A stretch of DNA of 64,000 nucleotides from Fibrobacterota bacterium (GCA_023412475.1 JAEYNR010000065.1:1-64000); one strand, 5' to 3'. Positions 1 to 9,739 are shown, counted from the first letter of the stretch. Program-made: numbers and translations. The notes: generated by a model from the sequence alone, not told the origin.

Positions 1-638
1 GAAACTTGCTTGCCTTACCCTTAAAAGATCCACTTTCAAAATCGTGCTCGTAAAAATAGTAAAACATTAAAGAGAATGCAACCTCTTTTTTACTCTTTTT
101 TTCCCTTTTGAGGACCGGGCAGAATTCTCACCTAACATGCCATCAGGTGAATGGATATTGTCGAAGTTTTAATGAGCAGCCCCGATCACTTTTACCGAAT
201 CGAGGCTGATAATATAATTGGAATGGGAAAGCAAAGGCAAGAGGGTTTTTCTTAATTCCCTAGAAATATTTCTGTACAAAAACACCACTTTTCTACAAAC
301 TTGTAGCTGCAGAAAACTTGAATAACGTTATACGTTCTAATAACCACCTACTCCGCTGATCAGACCTTTCTTATTGGCAACTCCTACAAGAGGTCAAATA
401 CAGATGCTCGAACCGTCAGTAAGTAATGAATATTAGACAAACACTACGAACAACACCAGGAACAATTGCTTTGACATTAATTTCAAGTGCAGTTACGCTT
501 ATCATTCAGGAGCCGTTCCCCTTTACTGTACTGGAAAATATTAATGTAGTATATTACAACAAGGCTAATATCTTCCTAACAATCATATCCTATTATATAC
601 GAATTATAGTTAAGGGATCACGTAAATTAGGAGAATCT
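1..638. other. Upstream non-coding stretch
   Basis: No gene is supported here. The reading frame of the downstream kinase stays open back to 426, but the residues before 639 are low-complexity, hydrophobic and unlike any kinase, so I treat them as a chance extension. The stretch is AT-rich and presumably holds the promoter of the polyphosphate operon; I could not pick out a convincing -35/-10 pair. Confidence 0.5.
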
Positions 639-1622
639 TTGGCCTCAAATCTTAATCCAGACAAACCAATGATCGGTTTTGATCTTGGTGGAACAAAAAT
701 GCTGTCTCTTGTCCTAAATAATGAATATCAAATTTTAGGTCGCGAAAGAAAAAAGACAAAAGACAAAGATTCCGGTGAGTTGAATGTTAATCGAATAATT
801 GGAGCCATTAAATTTTCGCTGGAATCATCCAATTCAGCAAAGATACCAGGTGGAATTGGTATCGGAGTACCTGGGACACTAGATTTAAAAAACGGCGTTG
901 TGCTTGAAGCCCCAAATCTGGGCTGGAAGAATTTGCCCATCAGGGAATTATTAGAAAAAGAGTTTTCTTGCCCTGTGGTTATATCTAATGATGTGGATGC
1001 AGGGGTGTATGGAGAATACTGTTTTGGAGCCGGCCGCAATTCCCAATCAGTTCTAGGGGTATTTCCAGGAACTGGAATTGGCGGAGGATTTGTAAAAAAC
1101 GGAGATCTATTTACCAGCAACCACACCAGTTGCATGGAAATAGGACACCTTCCCGTTGTAGCTGATGGACTAGAATGTGGTTGTGGTCGATCCGGATGTC
1201 TTGAAACTGTAGCCAGCAGATTGGCTATTTCAGCCGCAGCTTCCATGGCGATCTACCGTGGCGAGGCTCCAAATCTTCGGAAAATAAGCGGAACAGATAT
1301 TTCCTTAATCCGCAGTGGAGCACTGGCCTCGGCAATCGCCGCTGGTGATAAAAAAATTGAACAGATCGTGCGCCATGCAGCGATGCATCTTGGCAGAGTG
1401 CTTGGCGGCATAATAAATCTTCTGGCCCCTCAGACAGTAGTTCTGGGTGGAGGGCTTGTGGAAGCCATGCCGGAGCTCTATCTTGAAGAAGTAAGTAAAC
1501 ATTCAAGAAATCATGTGATGCCTTCTTTTGAAAATACATATAAGATAGCTGTAGCAGAACTTGGTGATGACGCGACAGCTCTGGGTGCTGCTGCCTGGGC
1601 CCGTAAAGTTATTAAAACCTGA
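639..1622 (+). CDS. ROK family sugar kinase
   Basis: This is a cytoplasmic sugar kinase of the ROK family, most likely acting on glucose or a related hexose. The N-terminal phosphate-binding motif DLGGTK lies at about residues 14-19. The ROK zinc motif CGCGRSGC lies at about 179-186, followed by LE. A GTGIGGG loop is also present. I chose the TTG at 639 because AGGAG sits 5 bases upstream; an ATG at 669 would also keep the whole domain. The frame is open back to 426, but that part does not look coding. The gene is followed after 18 bases by ppx and then ppk, so it is probably the first gene of a polyphosphate operon. Some ROK kinases use polyphosphate as phosphoryl donor, which makes that donor worth testing here. 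The sugar and the donor cannot be read from the sequence. Confidence 0.85.
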   Translation: MASNLNPDKPMIGFDLGGTKMLSLVLNNEYQILGRERKKTKDKDSGELNVNRIIGAIKFSLESSNSAKIPGGIGIGVPGTLDLKNGVVLEAPNLGWKNLPIRELLEKEFSCPVVISNDVDAGVYGEYCFGAGRNSQSVLGVFPGTGIGGGFVKNGDLFTSNHTSCMEIGHLPVVADGLECGCGRSGCLETVASRLAISAAASMAIYRGEAPNLRKISGTDISLIRSGALASAIAAGDKKIEQIVRHAAMHLGRVLGGIINLLAPQTVVLGGGLVEAMPELYLEEVSKHSRNHVMPSFENTYKIAVAELGDDATALGAAAWARKVIKT

Positions 1623-1640
1623 TCCCATTTTTTAAGAATA

Positions 1641-3236
1641 ATGAAAAAAGCACTTTCCACATCCACCTCTGTTAACAACAGAAGGGAAAAACCTCAAACA
1701 CTGGCTGTCATTGACATCGGAACAGCCGCGATTCGTATGACCATCGCACAAACCGATAAATTAAAGATGATAAAACCACTGGAATCCCTTCAACATGGAT
1801 TGTCTCTGGGCAAAGATACTTTCTCAAAAGGATATCTAAGCAGGGAAAGCATAGAGGATTGTGTCAGGGCACTCAAAAGTTTCATGCAGAAATTAAAGGA
1901 GTACCAGATCACCGATGACCAGCAGATTCGCATTATAGCCACAACTGCAGTCAGAGAGGCATCCAACCATCAAATATTTGTAGACAGAATATTTATCGCC
2001 ACCGGTTTGACAGTAGAAATTGTCGAGGACATAGACACAGCTCGTTTAACATATTTAAGTGCGGTATCCTATTTTTCCACTAATAAATTTCAGAGAAATC
2101 CTGACATTTTAATCGCAGAAATGAGTGGAGGAACAACAGAAGTTTTACTGTTGAAAAATGAAGATGTGATGTTATCAAAAAGCTATCGGCTTGGTGCTGT
2201 GCGGCTTCGCGAAATGATAGAAGAATTTCGTGCACCTGTTGAAAGACAGCGTGAACTTATAGTGAGTGACACGCAGCGCACCGTTTCCCACATCTGTCAG
2301 GATATCTGTAATGTTGGCCCATTAACAATAATTGCACTTGGAGGTGACGCAAGATTTGCTGCTGCACAAATTCAGCAAGACTGGGACACCACCTCACCGG
2401 TAAAAATAACTCTTTCTTCTTTATCAAAATTAACAGACCAAGTTATGTCCTTGTCTGTAGATGAGATTGTCTCAAAATATCACCTGTCATACTCTGATGC
2501 AGAGACAGTAGGACCTGCGCTTCTCTTTTATCTTCATCTGGCCAGGGCTCTCAATGTGAAATCAATCACCGTCACCAGTATTTCCATGCGCTCAGGGATT
2601 CTTATGGAGATGACACAGCATGGATCGTGGAGAATACGATTCACAAATCAGATAATTAATTCTGCTCTGGCGATAGGAAGAAAGTTTCATTTTGATGAGG
2701 AACATGCCCGTCATGTGGAGATGCTTTCACATTCTCTTTTTAACGAATTGAGGGATGAACACAGACTTGAATCCTGGTATGAACTTCACCTGAGAGTTGC
2801 CGCACTGCTTCATGATATAGGATCGTTTATAAGTATTCGCAGTCATCACAAGCACTCCATGTATTTGATTGAAAACAGTGATCTTTTCGGATTAAGTAAA
2901 AAAGATTTACACATAATCGCTCTGACAGCCCGATATCATCGCCGGTCTCCTCCCAGACCTGAACATCTGGAGTATAGCACTCTGGACAAAGAAAGCCGTC
3001 TGGCGGTTATTAAGCTGGCGGCACTGCTGAGAGTTGCAGATGCACTGGACCGTTCAAACAGCCAGCGAATAAGAGAAATCAGTTGCAACCATTGTGAGAA
3101 CACCTTTCTGATTACTCTACCCAATGTTGATGACATTGCTCTTGAACAGCTCAGTCTACAGAATAAAGGTACTTTGTTTGAAGAAGTATATGGATTGAAA
3201 GTTGTTCTTCTTAAGAAAGCTATATTGCTGGAGTAG
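1641..3236 (+). CDS. ppx: Ppx/GppA family exopolyphosphatase with C-terminal HD domain
   Basis: The protein is predicted to remove terminal phosphates from polyphosphate or to hydrolyse pppGpp. It has 531 residues, the usual length for the two-part family. The N-terminal actin-like ATPase fold starts at about residue 22 with AVIDIGTAAIRM, where the family usually has DIGSNS. The second phosphate loop reads EMSGGTTEV instead of the commoner DIGGGSTE. A C-terminal HD domain contains ALLHDIGSF near residue 388, followed by a conserved RSHHKHS stretch. It lies 18 bases after the ROK kinase and only 2 bases before polyphosphate kinase, so synthesis and breakdown of polyphosphate are probably co-transcribed. 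Ppx and GppA activity cannot be told apart from sequence alone; the neighbour favours Ppx. Confidence 0.9.
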   Translation: MKKALSTSTSVNNRREKPQTLAVIDIGTAAIRMTIAQTDKLKMIKPLESLQHGLSLGKDTFSKGYLSRESIEDCVRALKSFMQKLKEYQITDDQQIRIIATTAVREASNHQIFVDRIFIATGLTVEIVEDIDTARLTYLSAVSYFSTNKFQRNPDILIAEMSGGTTEVLLLKNEDVMLSKSYRLGAVRLREMIEEFRAPVERQRELIVSDTQRTVSHICQDICNVGPLTIIALGGDARFAAAQIQQDWDTTSPVKITLSSLSKLTDQVMSLSVDEIVSKYHLSYSDAETVGPALLFYLHLARALNVKSITVTSISMRSGILMEMTQHGSWRIRFTNQIINSALAIGRKFHFDEEHARHVEMLSHSLFNELRDEHRLESWYELHLRVAALLHDIGSFISIRSHHKHSMYLIENSDLFGLSKKDLHIIALTARYHRRSPPRPEHLEYSTLDKESRLAVIKLAALLRVADALDRSNSQRIREISCNHCENTFLITLPNVDDIALEQLSLQNKGTLFEEVYGLKVVLLKKAILLE

Positions 3237-3238
3237 GC

Positions 3239-5335
3239 ATGCTCAATAATAACCATATACCATTTACAAATCGTGAGCTAAGCTGGTTAGAATTCAACGA
3301 GAAGCTTTTGGATCAGGTTCGTGATACCAGTCTTCCCTTACTGGAACGATTAAAGTATCTGGCCATCTCAAGCTCGAATCTGGATGAATTTTTCATGGTT
3401 CGGGTCGGAGGTTTGCAAATACTTGCATTGGAGAAAATACAGCATGCCGACCCCTCCGGACTGACTCCAGATCAGCAGCTTAATGCCATAAGCGATCGCG
3501 TTCACGAAATGGTTAAACAACAATATGACTGCTATAATAACCACCTTGAAACCGAACTTGAAGGGGCAAAAATCCGACGAGTCAAACCCGCTGATCTTAC
3601 TTCCGAACAGCATCGATATGTGGAAACTGTTTTTCAGAATGATATTTTCCCACTGTTATCACCAATTGCAGTGACTCCTCCAGTTAACTTTCCATTATTA
3701 TTAAACAAGGCTCTTCATATAGCCGTGCGACTCGATTCTGTTCAAAAACAAACTCTTTTTGCCACTATACCCCTTGGAAGACATCTAAGCCGATTTATTA
3801 CTTTGCCTTCGGGCAACGGATATCAGTTTATGATGATTGAAGATATCATTAACATGTTTGCAAGGGCATTTTTTCCGGGAGAAGCAATAGCTGAATGTGT
3901 TGCATTTCGTATCACCAGAAACGCAGATCTGGATATTCGAGAAGATATGGCATCTGACCTCCTGGCTGAGATGGAGGCTATTCTTGACGCCCGCAAGAGA
4001 AGCGACTGTGTTCGATTGGAAATCGGAGACAATGCATCCCAGGAAATGTTTGCATTTTTTCAACAGGCCCTGGAGGTAAACCAGCGTGATACATACTATG
4101 TAAATGGCCCGCTTGACCTTTCTTCCTTTATGAAAATTACAGAACTTAATGGATATTCAGAATTAAAGTACGAACACTGGCAACCTCAAGCCTCCCCAAT
4201 AGTTAAACCAGACCTCAAAATGTTTGATCTCTTATCAAAACGGGATATTTTACTTTACCACCCCTACGAAAGTTTCGAACCTGTTGTGCGCCTAATCGAA
4301 GAAGCCTCGGCAGATCCTGATGTATTAACCATAAAGCAGATACTCTACAGGACAAGTCCGAATAGCCCAATTGTATCTGCACTGGTACGTGCTGCAGAAA
4401 AAGGTAAATATGTCACTGCGATTGTCGAATTAAAAGCAAGATTTGATGAAAAACGCAATATTGAATGGGCTAAAGAACTTGAAGATGCCGGAGTGCAGGT
4501 TCTTTATGGTGTAAAGGGGTTGAAAACACATGCGAAAGTATGCCTGATCATAAAAAGAGAACCACATGGGTTAGTAAGATATATCCATTTCGGAACCGGC
4601 AATTATAATGAGATCACAGCTCATATATATAGTGATATCAGCTATTTTACCTCTGATGAAATTCTGGGTGCCGACGTTTCTGCATTTTTCAACGCAATTA
4701 CCGGATATTCTCAACCGGTTCAATTTGGGAAAATCGAATCTGCTCCGATTGGACTTCGAGAGCGTATAATGGATCTTATTCAAAACGAGGTAGAGCGGAA
4801 ACGGCAGGGCCAGAATGCTTTTATCAGGGCAAAAATGAACTCACTTGCAGACCCAATGATAATCAGGACTCTATATAAAGCATCACAGGCCGGAGTCTTA
4901 ATTGAGCTTAACATTCGCGGAATCTGCTGCCTGAAACCCGGAATTGCAGGCATAAGTGAAAACATCAGTGTTACAAGCATAGTAGACCGCTACCTTGAGC
5001 ATAGCCGCATTCTCCATTTCCATCATGGCGGAGATGATTTAGTCTTTATTTCGACAGCCGACTGGATGCCCAGAAATCTTGACAAAAGAATCGAATTACT
5101 TGTTCCCATACTTGATCAGCAGGCCAAAGACCGCTGTGTTGAAATTCTTGATAGCTGCTTTGCCGATAACATCAATTCCTGGAAACTGTCTAATAACATA
5201 TACACAAGACAGAAACCATCTGGCAGAAAAAAAGGATTCCGATGCCAGGAAAAGCTCTATCAACTCGCCTGCACAATGAGCCAGAAAGCAAAGAAAGCAC
5301 GTCAATCTATCTTCGAACCCTATCAACCTCAATAG
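3239..5335 (+). CDS. ppk1: Polyphosphate kinase 1
   Basis: This enzyme reversibly makes inorganic polyphosphate from ATP. At 698 residues it has full family length. The N-terminal helical domain begins NRELSWLEFNEKLLDQ. The phospholipase-D-like C1 domain carries the KTHAK motif with the expected autophosphorylated histidine at residue 431, followed by HFGTGNYNE. The C2 domain contains the second histidine cluster, HSRILHFHHGG, at about residues 588-600, and then TADWMPRNLDKRIELL. The start codon lies 2 bases after the ppx stop, which indicates translational coupling. A basic tail at about 660-690 is rich in K and R. Nothing is truncated. Confidence 0.97.
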   Translation: MLNNNHIPFTNRELSWLEFNEKLLDQVRDTSLPLLERLKYLAISSSNLDEFFMVRVGGLQILALEKIQHADPSGLTPDQQLNAISDRVHEMVKQQYDCYNNHLETELEGAKIRRVKPADLTSEQHRYVETVFQNDIFPLLSPIAVTPPVNFPLLLNKALHIAVRLDSVQKQTLFATIPLGRHLSRFITLPSGNGYQFMMIEDIINMFARAFFPGEAIAECVAFRITRNADLDIREDMASDLLAEMEAILDARKRSDCVRLEIGDNASQEMFAFFQQALEVNQRDTYYVNGPLDLSSFMKITELNGYSELKYEHWQPQASPIVKPDLKMFDLLSKRDILLYHPYESFEPVVRLIEEASADPDVLTIKQILYRTSPNSPIVSALVRAAEKGKYVTAIVELKARFDEKRNIEWAKELEDAGVQVLYGVKGLKTHAKVCLIIKREPHGLVRYIHFGTGNYNEITAHIYSDISYFTSDEILGADVSAFFNAITGYSQPVQFGKIESAPIGLRERIMDLIQNEVERKRQGQNAFIRAKMNSLADPMIIRTLYKASQAGVLIELNIRGICCLKPGIAGISENISVTSIVDRYLEHSRILHFHHGGDDLVFISTADWMPRNLDKRIELLVPILDQQAKDRCVEILDSCFADNINSWKLSNNIYTRQKPSGRKKGFRCQEKLYQLACTMSQKAKKARQSIFEPYQPQ

Positions 5336-5788
5336 ACTTCTCAACCGATCCACTGCCATAGTAATCACTTCCCTATTCGGTTTCACTGTGCGGACAAGAC
5401 TCGCTTCTGGAAGATGTAAGTTTTTTCCGGACGGCAGTTGAACACACTGATCCAATGCCAATTTTCAATAGAATCATTTATTCTACCTGAGAGTGCTACA
5501 GACTTCGACTGAAATGCCACGTTTTTATTATTCAAAACGTACAATATCCGTCGGGCAAAAAGTGCTTTTATTACACAAAGCGTTTACCTTTTGTCTGCCC
5601 TTCAACCCCGCTGTAGCAAACTACTGCGGAGCGCGTGCGCAGTAGTCTGCTACGGAGAGTGGACAAAATTTGGTAGTTTTCAGTGAGGTTTTTACACTGT
5701 AATGGTTGAATTTTCAGGTGATTCATATCACCCTTACCAGGAGTAAAGAGTTTCCATTGCCAACACCAGACAGGATGCTTCAGTTAAT
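5336..5788. other. Convergent intergenic region
   Basis: This gap lies between ppk1 and cobO, which converge on it. It holds one strong hairpin, listed separately, and no supported gene. A minus-strand open frame covering its left part overlaps the end of ppk1 and has no recognisable domain. Confidence 0.5.
5613..5653. repeat. Long hairpin between ppk1 and cobO
   Basis: The arms at 5613-5628 (GTAGCAAACTACTGCG) and 5638-5653 (CGCAGTAGTCTGCTAC) pair over 16 positions with one mismatch and a 9-base loop. No U-tract follows on either strand, so it is not a classic intrinsic terminator. It could still end transcription from both sides or be a copy of a palindromic repeat family. Confidence 0.6.
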
Positions 5789-6310
5789 TTATCTCTCTAT
5801 TCCTTCTCTGGCCAGAACTCCTTTACTGTAATAATGCTTTATCTCTTTCATTTCAGTGACAAGATCGGCAACCTCAATCAACTCCTCAGGGGCATAACGC
5901 CCTGTTATAACTATTTCACATTCAGGTTTTCTTGATTCAATTACCTTCAGAAGCTCATCAACACTAAACAGCCCAAAATGCATCGCAATATTGGCTTCAT
6001 CAAGAATAACAAGATCATATTTGCCTTTAAGCAGCTCCGATTGAACTTCCTGAAGACCTTTTCTGGCAATCTCAATGTCTTCTTTTTCAGGTTTGTTTTT
6101 TATAAAGCAGCGATGGCCGTACTGATGAATCGAAATACAATCTGAAAAACGTGCTAGTGCAGATATTTCGCTGTATTTCATCCCTTTTACAAATTGCATA
6201 AGAAGGACTTTTAAGCCCGCACCAGCAGCCCTTATTGCCAACCCTATTGCTGCAGTGGTTTTACCTTTGCCATTTCCAGTGTACACCTGAACATATCCAT
6301 TTCTCTTCAT
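5789..6310 (-). CDS. cobO: Cob(I)alamin adenosyltransferase, CobO/BtuR type
   Basis: This enzyme transfers the adenosyl group of ATP to cob(I)alamin or corrinoids to form adenosylcobalamin. At 173 residues it has family length. The Walker-A-like loop TGNGKGKTTAAIG lies at about residues 11-23. LDEANIAMHFGL, matching the family LDEI..AL..G segment, lies near 103-114, and an ITGR segment follows. It is the last gene of the riboswitch-controlled B12 operon, 54 bases after the DUF71 gene. The placement fits activation of imported cobalamin to the coenzyme form. Confidence 0.93.
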   Translation of the reverse strand: MKRNGYVQVYTGNGKGKTTAAIGLAIRAAGAGLKVLLMQFVKGMKYSEISALARFSDCISIHQYGHRCFIKNKPEKEDIEIARKGLQEVQSELLKGKYDLVILDEANIAMHFGLFSVDELLKVIESRKPECEIVITGRYAPEELIEVADLVTEMKEIKHYYSKGVLAREGIER

Positions 6311-6364
6311 TTCATCCCCTTCATACTATGTCATGTCAAAGTCACACACACTCACTGACCCACA

Positions 6365-7039
6365 TTAACCTATCTCCAGAAAACTATAGCCTTGAATATT
6401 TATCGTATTGTGAATGGTAAAATCGACCGAAGATTTAAACAGTGGTCCATCAAAGACAAATGAATGAAATTCGCCGTTCTCTCCACAGGCATCAATTCCC
6501 AGATCCTCAAGCTCACCAACTATACTGTAATCAATAACGCGACCCAAAAATCTCTCAGGCATTTTTCTGGTATTTACCACTACAATTACCGCTTTAAATG
6601 ATAAATCGATAAACTCATTTACCATATCTTTTCTTTTTTCTTTCCATAAGGGAAGATGGAACTGAAAACCAGTTTCATCACAGATCCTCTCAACCCATTG
6701 CCTGTGTTGTTCCAGATCGATATCTCCAAACACGCCATGAGTCAATCCGTTCTGCCTGAATGAGGTCAATTTTTTCCTGAATTCATCTTCATAGTTTTTC
6801 CAGCTTGCATTTACGGTGCATAACGGCAGATTCATCATCCGGGATTGCCTTTTAATCAGATCCGGAGTAAGGCCGTGAGCCCTTGAATATTTACCATCCT
6901 CATCTACCATTGTAAAAAGAGATCTGCAAACATGGCCGGCATTTAACATTCGGTATAATGCAAGGCATGAGTCTTTTCCACCACTCCAGGAGCAGAAAAA
7001 CTCAAAAGTACCGGATTTGATGTTTCTGAAATTCATCAC
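6365..7039 (-). CDS. DUF71/COG2102 PP-loop ATPase, B12-associated type
   Basis: This is an adenine-nucleotide alpha-hydrolase of the family that includes diphthine-ammonia ligase (Dph6). The PP-loop SWSGGKDSCLALYRM lies near residues 18-32, and the conserved HGVFGDIDLEQHRQW stretch lies in the middle. Bacteria do not make diphthamide. Comparative genomics has predicted that a bacterial subgroup of DUF71 works in B12 salvage, possibly as an amide ligase acting on corrinoids. The position here, between btuC and cobO, fits that subgroup. The exact reaction is not established. The gene lies 18 bases after the btuC stop and is clearly in the same operon. Confidence 0.85.
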   Translation of the reverse strand: MMNFRNIKSGTFEFFCSWSGGKDSCLALYRMLNAGHVCRSLFTMVDEDGKYSRAHGLTPDLIKRQSRMMNLPLCTVNASWKNYEDEFRKKLTSFRQNGLTHGVFGDIDLEQHRQWVERICDETGFQFHLPLWKEKRKDMVNEFIDLSFKAVIVVVNTRKMPERFLGRVIDYSIVGELEDLGIDACGENGEFHSFVFDGPLFKSSVDFTIHNTINIQGYSFLEIG

Positions 7040-7057
7040 AAACTCTCTTTATATGCA

Positions 7058-8041
7058 TTACATCAACAGACGATTTTTTCTTCTGAAAAGAACGACAAGA
7101 AAGAAAGGTCCACCAAAGATTGCAGTGATAATGCCTACCGGAATTTCAGCCGGAGGAACAAGCACTCTGGCAATAGTGTCAGAAATGGTTAAAAATGATG
7201 CACCGATAAGAAATGAGCATACTGCCAGCATCCGATGGCGAACTGCAGGAATAATAATTCTGCAAGCGTGTGGAGCAATGATGCCTACAAAACCTATCGG
7301 ACCACAAGATGCCACTATAAACCCTACAGCCAGTGTAGTGATACCGATAAGAAGATTCCTGCTCAATCGGATATTTATTCCCCTTGTATATGCGATATCA
7401 TCACCAGTCATGAACTGATCTAACTGTGGAAGTAAAATTGCCACTACAAGAAAAAAAAGTAGAACAGGAATTAACATCATCATAAGAAGCTCATAGGTGA
7501 TCCCATCGACTCCACCCATCGTCCATCTCATTATCTGAAACGCATGTTGTAAAGGACTGATCTGATGTATAAACATGATTAACCCTGAACAGACAGTAGA
7601 TACCACAACACCTGCTAAAACCAGAGTAGTGGAATTACTCTCTTTGGATAAAATAAATCCGCAAACCAGAGCCATACTGAGGACTCCACCTGCAACTGCT
7701 CCCACAGAGATAATCGAAATACCCATGATAGTAGTACTTCCGGCACCAGCAGCTATGCATAAAGCAGCTCCAAGTGAAGCACCTCCCGATACACCCAGCG
7801 TATAGGGACTGGCTAAAGGGTTGCGGAATAGTGCCTGAAAAACCATCCCGGCGACAGCCAGTCCTCCGCCTGCAAAAAAGGCAGCTAAAGTTCTTGGTAC
7901 ACGGATCTGGAAAAAAATAAAACGGATTTCCTCTTTTGAAATAAGCTCCTGTAAAGAAAAGCATTTTATGCCAATAAAGGGGCAGACCACCAGTACTGAG
8001 AGCGACAGGAAAGAGATGATCATCAATTTCAAGTGAATCAT
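7058..8041 (-). CDS. btuC: B12 ABC transporter permease BtuC
   Basis: This is the inner-membrane permease of the FecCD/BtuC family, here predicted to carry cobalamin. It is very hydrophobic, with about ten membrane segments, and has the family segments RVPRTLAAFFAGGGLAVAG, NPLASPYTLGVSGGASLGA and, near the C-terminus, FVGIIAPHACR. An upstream in-frame start at 8068 exists. I chose 8041 because its ATG overlaps the btuD stop as ATGA, and the protein then begins directly with a hydrophobic segment. The product is 327 residues, the usual length. Operon position after btuF and btuD supports B12 rather than siderophore as substrate. Confidence 0.92.
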   Translation of the reverse strand: MIHLKLMIISFLSLSVLVVCPFIGIKCFSLQELISKEEIRFIFFQIRVPRTLAAFFAGGGLAVAGMVFQALFRNPLASPYTLGVSGGASLGAALCIAAGAGSTTIMGISIISVGAVAGGVLSMALVCGFILSKESNSTTLVLAGVVVSTVCSGLIMFIHQISPLQHAFQIMRWTMGGVDGITYELLMMMLIPVLLFFLVVAILLPQLDQFMTGDDIAYTRGINIRLSRNLLIGITTLAVGFIVASCGPIGFVGIIAPHACRIIIPAVRHRMLAVCSFLIGASFLTISDTIARVLVPPAEIPVGIITAIFGGPFFLVVLFRRKNRLLM

Positions 8042-8853
8042 TTTGCCGGTACGCATTCCGCCCCCCACGCACCAAATACAACGGCTGAATTTTCATTTGA
8101 TAAATACTGTTGAAAGGAGATTCCGAAAAGTTGCTGAAGGATTGTCGGGCATTTGCTTTTGAAATCATCTGAAGAACCGCAAAATGCAACATAACCGTCC
8201 AGTAATCCGCAAATATGGCTGCAGTAAGAAAGTGCCATGTTTATATCATGGGTAACCATCATGACAGTGAGGTCCTGATGATCATATACCCTCGATAACG
8301 CATGAAAGAATAGCCGTTCGTGGGCCGGATCAAGGTAGGTTGTTGGTTCATCCAGAAGTAGCACCGGGGTTTTCTGGGCAACGGCTCCTGCAAGAAGCAC
8401 CCTCTGAAGCTCACCTCCACTCAAAGTACTCATAATGCGATCGGACAAGTGTGCGATATTACAAAGATCCAGCACCTCTCTTACTACAGAGTGATCCTTC
8501 TGCGATGCAACTGCAAACAGATCCATTGCAGAGTATCTTCCAAGCATAATGTAATCGTAAACTGTATATGGAATTACTCCTTCAGCTTTTTGTGGCACAT
8601 ATGCTATCTGCCGCGCTCGTGAACGTGCTCTGTAACTCTGGATATCTTTTCCATTGATAAGAACCTTACCTGATTGCGGCTTTATTATTGAGGCAACAGA
8701 TTTGATAAGGGTGGATTTACCAGTACCGTTTTTACCTAAAACTGCCCATCGTTCATTTTTTCCGATGGAAAGAGAGACACCTTTAAGAACAATATTACTT
8801 CGATAAGCCACGTGTAGATTTTGAACAGAGATAATGTCTTTGGAAACGCTCAT
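8038..8853 (-). CDS. btuD: B12 ABC transporter ATPase BtuD
   Basis: This is the ATP-binding subunit of the cobalamin importer, working on the cytoplasmic face with BtuC. The Walker A motif GKNGTGKST lies near residues 39-47, the signature LSGGELQRV near 144, and Walker B VLLLDEPT follows, with the switch histidine in MMVTHD. At 271 residues it matches FecE/BtuD proteins. Its ATG overlaps the btuF stop by four bases (ATGA), and its own stop overlaps the btuC start in the same way. Three consecutive genes are therefore translationally coupled. Confidence 0.93.
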   Translation of the reverse strand: MSVSKDIISVQNLHVAYRSNIVLKGVSLSIGKNERWAVLGKNGTGKSTLIKSVASIIKPQSGKVLINGKDIQSYRARSRARQIAYVPQKAEGVIPYTVYDYIMLGRYSAMDLFAVASQKDHSVVREVLDLCNIAHLSDRIMSTLSGGELQRVLLAGAVAQKTPVLLLDEPTTYLDPAHERLFFHALSRVYDHQDLTVMMVTHDINMALSYCSHICGLLDGYVAFCGSSDDFKSKCPTILQQLFGISFQQYLSNENSAVVFGAWGAECVPAK

Positions 8854-9737
8854 AACCGCTCACAGCTCTCAATGATGTTACGCAAATCATGATATAAAAG
8901 CAGTATTCTGGGGCCAGGGACAGTACAATAATCAGCAGATATACAAAATACATTCCCGTTTCTGACTGCAGGTAACATGTGCAAAGATTTCCAGTCTGCA
9001 ACCAGCGTACTGCAAGACCAGGCACTCATCGAAGATGCCAAATCGATAATGATGTCAGGTGCAAGAGCAATTATTCCCTCTTTTGACACTCTGGGATAAT
9101 GAGGCAAAGAATCCGGATACACATTTACCCCTCCCGATGCCTCTAAAAGATCATTATAAAAAGTCGCCCTGCTTACGATAAATGCACTCTGAACTGCTCC
9201 CCCACCCGTTCCATCTCTTCCGACACACAGAAGAACCTTTGGAGCCCTTGATAAATCAGGCTTTCCATTAAGGCTGCTCCTGAATAATTCGACAAGGCTG
9301 TCTGCGGCATCTTTGGCACCGCAGGAATAACCAATCTGCACAAATGAACTGCATATGCTACTACTTGTCTTATTATCCACAGAAATAACATGTGTTCCAA
9401 ATCCGGTAAAAAAATCTTTCTGTTTCTGATGTTCCTGCTGCAGAATAACCACATCCGGTTTCAGACTTATTACCATCTCCAGATTGATATCAGAATAGCC
9501 TCCTATTTTTTGAATCTCCATTTGCGATGGATATTTACAGTATTTAGTGACTCCCACAACTTTATCACCAAGACCAAGGGCAAAGAGAGTTTCGGTAATA
9601 CTGGGTGCACAAGAGACGATTCTGGAAACAGTTTCAACCGGCTGTGGATTTTCATTTCTTTTACAACCCACCAATACGGTTACAGAGGCTACAAAAAGGG
9701 CAATAAGGGTCCGGTTAAAACTATTCAGGCAATACAC
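8850..9737 (-). CDS. btuF: Cobalamin-binding lipoprotein BtuF
   Basis: This is a periplasmic substrate-binding protein of the helical-backbone class, here probably a lipoprotein. An N-terminal hydrophobic stretch ends in VLVGC, giving a lipobox cysteine at about residue 25. The mature part contains RIVSCAPSITETLFALG, the typical first strand-helix of BtuF/FepB-like proteins, then KPDVVILQ and, later, PDIIIDL. The start is a GTG preceded by GGAG at 7-base spacing, and it lies 2 bases after the stop of the BtuG-like gene. It delivers cobalamin to BtuCD. Confidence 0.9.
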   Translation of the reverse strand: MYCLNSFNRTLIALFVASVTVLVGCKRNENPQPVETVSRIVSCAPSITETLFALGLGDKVVGVTKYCKYPSQMEIQKIGGYSDINLEMVISLKPDVVILQQEHQKQKDFFTGFGTHVISVDNKTSSSICSSFVQIGYSCGAKDAADSLVELFRSSLNGKPDLSRAPKVLLCVGRDGTGGGAVQSAFIVSRATFYNDLLEASGGVNVYPDSLPHYPRVSKEGIIALAPDIIIDLASSMSAWSCSTLVADWKSLHMLPAVRNGNVFCISADYCTVPGPRILLLYHDLRNIIESCERL

Positions 9738-9739
9738 GC

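Noticed and set aside
426..638. N-terminal extension of the ROK kinase to the ATG at 426
   Set aside because: The extra residues do not resemble the family and look like translated non-coding DNA; a TTG with AGGAG at 639 fits better.
5096..5461. 121-aa minus-strand frame at the end of ppk1
   Set aside because: Overlaps the certain ppk1 gene for most of its length and has no recognisable domain.
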